Positions 6,835-9,065 of a stretch of DNA of 9,065 bases are shown one piece after another (position 1 is the stretch's first letter; every line of letters starts with the position of its first letter). Origin of the DNA: GCA-2401155 sp045047085 (lineage in GTDB: Bacteria; Pseudomonadota; Alphaproteobacteria; Rhizobiales; Rhizobiaceae). The stretch is from NCBI GenBank assembly GCA_045047085.1, contig JASFYT010000012.1, positions 1 to 9,065 on the forward strand. The letters are read 5' to 3'. Position numbers and translations under genes: made by a program. The notes under the pieces were generated by a model that saw only the letters and a program-made list of their open reading frames with translations, was not told the origin of the DNA and did not search any database.

Positions 6835-8030
6835 ACAAGATTTTCAAACAGCCGCTCACTGACACGGCAATCTATCGTCGGGCGCAAGTCTTTACTCTCC
6901 TGGAAGAAATCTGCCAGGATTTGGAATGGACAGAGACCCAATTTGAACGGGCTCGAACCAGCTATGAAGCAATTGCGGATTGGCTGGCTGGGTCGCGCGA
7001 CCCGTTGCTGGCGTCTTTGCATGTCTATCTCCATGGTTCCGGAGCGCTTGGCACATCCATCAGGCCGATTGGTCGTGCGGAGTTTGATGTTGATCTGATT
7101 AGCTTCATCATGGGGCAGGGCCCTGAAATTGATCCGGCGGTATTGAAAGCTGCCATTGGCAAGCGCCTACGGGAACATGCCTATTACGCTTCTATCCTCG
7201 AGGAAAAGAAGCGTTGTTGGCGACTTGACTACGCTGGTGATTTTCATCTCGATATCTCGCCGACGATCGCCAACCCAGCATGCATGAATGGTGGAGAGCT
7301 GGTACCTGATCGTAAGCTCAAAATCTGGCACCCAACAAATCCGCGTTCATATCGCGACCTTTTTGATAAGCGTGCAGCTCTTGCCCCACGTATGACGCAA
7401 ACCATCATTGCGACTCAACGTGATCAAGCAACAACAGAACCCTTTCCCGTTCGCCAGTCGGTCAAAGGTATTTTGCGGCGTACAGTTCAACTTTTAAAAC
7501 GCCATCGCGACAACCATTTCTTGAACATTAAAGATGACATCGCGCCGATATCTATCATCATCACGACGCTTGCCATGCGATCCTATGAGATGTGTGTGAA
7601 GCGGCATGTCTTCGCTGATGAGCTGGAGGTCTTGATCGATACAATCCGTCTTATGCCAATATTCATCGATAAGCCCTTGGTTGATGGATGTTCAATTTAT
7701 GCAGTTTGGAATGAAACAACTGATGGAGAAAATTTTGCTGAGCGTTGGAATCTTGAGCCTGCGCGCGTCAGCGCATTCTACGATTGGCACGCAAAAGCAC
7801 TGGCAGATTTTGAAGCCTTGAGGGACTTAGTTGGCCTCGATATTATCGTTGGTTCGATGAAGGACAGCATGGGCGAAAAGGTCGTTGCACGAGTTATGAA
7901 CCGGCGCATGGACGTGGTATCTGATGGGCGTAAATCGAGTTCACTTTTGCTGGCCCCTGGTATTGGTCTGACCGCGCAACCTTCTGCTGCCGCCACGCCA
8001 ATCCCTAAAAACGATTTCTTTGGAGACTAA
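6831..8030 (+). CDS. CD-NTase (cGAS/DncV-like nucleotidyltransferase), CBASS sensor
   Basis: A 399-residue protein with the polymerase-beta-like core of CD-NTases: HGSGALGTSIRP at 68-79 (Gly69-Ser70 turn), EFDVDLI at 84-90 with metal ligands Asp86 and Asp88, and third acidic residue Asp141 in FHLDISPT. Residues 205-270 and 310-345 are the helical lobe (PVRQSVKGILRRTVQLLKRH is a recognisable helix). On phage infection such enzymes make a cyclic di- or trinucleotide that activates the effector, here CapV. The last 25 residues (from LTAQPSAAATP) look disordered and end in PKNDFFGD. In CBASS with an E2-like enzyme the C-terminus is conjugated to a target, so this tail is probably the donor. Purine-rich GAGAGA precedes the start by four bases. 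The clade and product cannot be fixed by eye. Confidence 0.92.
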   Translation: MNKIFKQPLTDTAIYRRAQVFTLLEEICQDLEWTETQFERARTSYEAIADWLAGSRDPLLASLHVYLHGSGALGTSIRPIGRAEFDVDLISFIMGQGPEIDPAVLKAAIGKRLREHAYYASILEEKKRCWRLDYAGDFHLDISPTIANPACMNGGELVPDRKLKIWHPTNPRSYRDLFDKRAALAPRMTQTIIATQRDQATTEPFPVRQSVKGILRRTVQLLKRHRDNHFLNIKDDIAPISIIITTLAMRSYEMCVKRHVFADELEVLIDTIRLMPIFIDKPLVDGCSIYAVWNETTDGENFAERWNLEPARVSAFYDWHAKALADFEALRDLVGLDIIVGSMKDSMGEKVVARVMNRRMDVVSDGRKSSSLLLAPGIGLTAQPSAAATPIPKNDFFGD

Positions 8031-8036
8031 GCTGAA

Positions 8037-8507
8037 ATGAGGCCGTCAGCCGCCAAGAAAAACCTTTCGTTGCCGCAGCAGTTCTTGTTTTTGCGCAACT
8101 CGAAAACGGCAGTTGGCGTCGGTGGCCTCAATCATCATTTCTTGGAATGGAACTTTGTGGCTCAGCCAACCCCGATGTCGCGTGAGTATCAGATACATCT
8201 CAAGCTAAAGAGCGACGGCGTTCCAGTTGTTCGAGTTATTGACCCGGATTTACGGCTTCTGTCTGATCCACGTGATTTGCCTCATATTTACCATAACCCG
8301 GATACCCTATGCCTGTATTTTCCTGGCGAAGGACAATGGGACGCCTCGAAAAGATTAGACCTTACTATCATCCCTTGGACCCATTTATGGCTGATCTATT
8401 TTGAAGACTGGCTTGTGTCAGATGAGTGGAAGGGTGGGGGTAAGCATCCGGGGGAAGGCGAAACTCCCGAAGTTAACCGGACAACGCGTCGAAGGCTCCG
8501 GCGATAA
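8037..8507 (+). CDS. Stand-alone E2-like conjugating enzyme of type II-short CBASS
   Basis: A 156-residue protein with the pattern of the E2 domain of bacterial Cap2: LPHIYHNPDTLCLYFPGEGQ around residues 81-100, with Cys92 as the only cysteine in the protein and the expected catalytic residue. The conserved block DLTIIPWTHLWLIYFEDWL at 108-126 and EWKGGGKHP follows. Long type II CBASS has an E1-E2 fusion (Cap2) plus a JAB peptidase (Cap3); neither is found here, so this is the short, E2-only form. Its role should be to form a thioester with the C-terminus of the CD-NTase and promote its conjugation, raising nucleotide synthesis. It starts six bases after the CD-NTase stop; GGAG at 8022-8025 is rather far (11 bases), suggesting coupled translation. 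The last nine residues contain six arginines. The operon appears to end here. Confidence 0.88.
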   Translation: MRPSAAKKNLSLPQQFLFLRNSKTAVGVGGLNHHFLEWNFVAQPTPMSREYQIHLKLKSDGVPVVRVIDPDLRLLSDPRDLPHIYHNPDTLCLYFPGEGQWDASKRLDLTIIPWTHLWLIYFEDWLVSDEWKGGGKHPGEGETPEVNRTTRRRLRR

Positions 8508-8623
8508 CAATACAGCGTTTTTTAGGCGTTGATCGTATAAAGCTTGTTTGGCCCCTGCCCAAAACGTGCAGCATGTCTTTGTGTTCGGTGAGTGGAACTT
8601 CTTGTGCCATTTTTGAATGGGCC

Positions 8624-8690
8624 TTGTTCTTGCGCTTAAATCCTTACGCGCAGGAATAACCCTTTATGCGCAAGAACAATCTGCGCGTAA
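8624..8690. repeat. Four TTANGCGCA motifs, candidate tyrosine-recombinase binding cluster
   Basis: The motif TTANGCGCA followed by a purine occurs four times: minus strand at 8624-8639, plus strand at 8644-8659 and 8664-8679, and minus strand at 8675-8690. They form two interleaved perfect inverted repeats: TTGTTCTTGCGC (8624-8635) with GCGCAAGAACAA (8668-8679), and TTACGCGCAG (8644-8653) with CTGCGCGTAA (8681-8690). The plus copies repeat with a 20-bp period (13 of 16 bases equal). The core resembles the XerC arm of dif (TTATGCGCA). Copies one and two face each other across about six bases, like the core site of a tyrosine recombinase. Function is inferred. Confidence 0.6.
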
Positions 8691-8959
8691 AATTATGGCT
8701 CAAATTATGAAATAGTGAAACAGCAGGTGTAACAGGCCCCAGTAAAACTTAGCGACAGAACCATTCAAGACTACCTGCTGATAACGGTAGCATCATCGGG
8801 TGAAAGCAGCTTTGCTCATCTAAACTGAAGGTTTGGGGCCGCTGAAACGCGGTAAAGTGAGTTTATTTATGTCGCTGATAAATGGTGATTGGCCACACAT
8901 ATAGGTAGTCGGTGAAGTTATTGTGGTTTTGATTTTTCGCTATTATGAAAAAGGTATTC

Positions 8960-9025
8960 TTTCAATCAGACGGCTCATCGATTTCAATTGGTCGGGGTTG
9001 TAATTTCAATCGGTCGAGACAGTAG
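8960..9025 (+). repeat. Three tandem 22-bp repeats (iteron-like)
   Basis: TTTCAATCAGACGG (8960), TTTCAATTGGTCGG (8982) and TTTCAATCGGTCGA (9004) begin exactly 22 bp apart; the first 14 bases of each unit are conserved and the last eight vary. Spacing of about two helical turns places a bound protein on the same DNA face each time. Such arrays occur as transposase sites at insertion-sequence ends, as repressor operators and as replication iterons. They stop just before TATAATG at 9030-9036, so an operator or the end of an element in the next region is favoured. Confidence 0.6.
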
Positions 9026-9029
9026 AGGG

Positions 9030-9035
9030 TATAAT
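9030..9035 (+). promoter_or_regulatory. TATAAT, perfect -10-like hexamer beside the 22-bp repeats
   Basis: TATAAT lies five bases after the last 22-bp repeat. No good -35 is found 16-18 bases upstream (CAATCG around 9007-9012), so if it is a promoter it may need an activator bound to the repeats. It overlaps the candidate ATG at 9034, so both readings cannot easily be true. Confidence 0.3.
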
Positions 9036-9065
9036 GTACGAAAGATTCGCCAAAAGCAGGATAGA
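9034..9065 (+). CDS. Possible start of an unidentified gene running off the window
   Basis: ATG at 9034 opens a frame that reads MYERFAKSRI and is still open at the last base. AGAGGG at 9024-9029 lies four bases upstream as a possible ribosome-binding site. An in-frame TAA at 9001-9003 shows the frame cannot begin much earlier. Ten codons are too few to name a family; a transposase or regulator would fit the repeats upstream. It could equally be chance, since TATAAT overlaps the start. Confidence 0.3.
   Translation, partial: MYERFAKSRI

Larger units (their letters stand above)
8508..9065. other. AT-rich non-coding flank with two repeat clusters
   Basis: No credible complete gene is seen on either strand in these 558 bases. 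Besides the two repeat clusters listed separately, there are short inverted repeats: CTACC/GGTAG at 8771-8775 and 8786-8790, AAAGC/GCTTT at 8803-8813, CCGC/GCGG at 8839-8852, and AGCGACA at 8751-8757 opposite TGTCGCT at 8870-8876. None has the shape of a strong terminator. The density of repeats and loss of coding capacity fit the edge of a mobile element or scarred insertion site, but no transposase fragment was recognised. Confidence 0.55.

Noticed and set aside
8484..8523. Rho-independent terminator after the E2-like gene
   Set aside because: AACGC and GCGTT before the T-run make only a 5-bp stem with a 26-base loop, too weak to call.
8624..8690. H-type RNA pseudoknot from the interleaved repeats
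   Set aside because: A single base (8680) would have to cross a 12-bp stem, which is sterically impossible; DNA binding sites explain the pattern better.
8960..9025. CRISPR array
   Set aside because: Units are 22 bp in total with only 8 variable bases, no spacers of normal length and no cas genes.

Overview
The window looks like a defence island from an alphaproteobacterium, most likely a Hyphomicrobiales (Rhizobiales) relative. The host guess rests mainly on the first 255 bases. These encode the last 84 residues of ScpB, a core chromosome-segregation protein, with a tail typical of that order (GPRSPQRGAPYTYVTTQGF and LRDLPDQEQLQDAG). Everything to the right of scpB is accessory. There are no tRNA or rRNA genes, no CRISPR array and no complete transposase. 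No database search was possible, so family names come from motifs read by eye.

Layout, left to right: (1) 1-255 (+), the 3' end of scpB. (2) 281-1980 (-), a two-gene operon of an unrecognised 210-residue protein with an acidic tail, followed by an HTH-ImmA/IrrE metallopeptidase; the two overlap by ATGA. (3) 2136-3925 (+), an AbiE-like (type IV toxin-antitoxin style) pair: a winged-helix protein with AbiEi-like organisation and an AbiEii-like nucleotidyltransferase, overlapping by 16 bp. (4) 3930-5512 (-), a second HTH-ImmA/IrrE metallopeptidase followed by a PIN-domain protein, overlapping by one base. (5) 5618-8507 (+), a compact CBASS anti-phage operon: a DUF2188-like small protein, a CapV-type patatin phospholipase, a CD-NTase (cGAS/DncV-like) and a stand-alone E2-like conjugating enzyme. 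E2 without an E1 or JAB partner is the arrangement called type II-short CBASS. (6) 8508-9065, an AT-rich region with no convincing complete gene. It carries two repeat clusters: four TTANGCGCA motifs resembling tyrosine-recombinase half-sites (8624-8690) and three 22-bp tandem repeats (8960-9025). The second cluster lies just before a possible ORF that runs off the window.

How the parts may work together: in CBASS the CD-NTase makes a cyclic nucleotide when phage infection is sensed, the nucleotide activates the CapV phospholipase, and membrane damage stops phage spread. The E2-like protein is expected to prime the CD-NTase by acting on its C-terminus. The second HTH-ImmA gene is transcribed away from CBASS across a shared 105-bp spacer. 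That spacer holds a good sigma70-like promoter for CBASS with a small inverted repeat inside it. This suggests a one-polypeptide version of the CapH/CapP control known for other CBASS operons. The same protein is also the likely antitoxin or regulator of the PIN protein, so it could link a toxin module to CBASS; that link is inference. The repeats at the right edge suggest mobile-element activity beside the defence genes.
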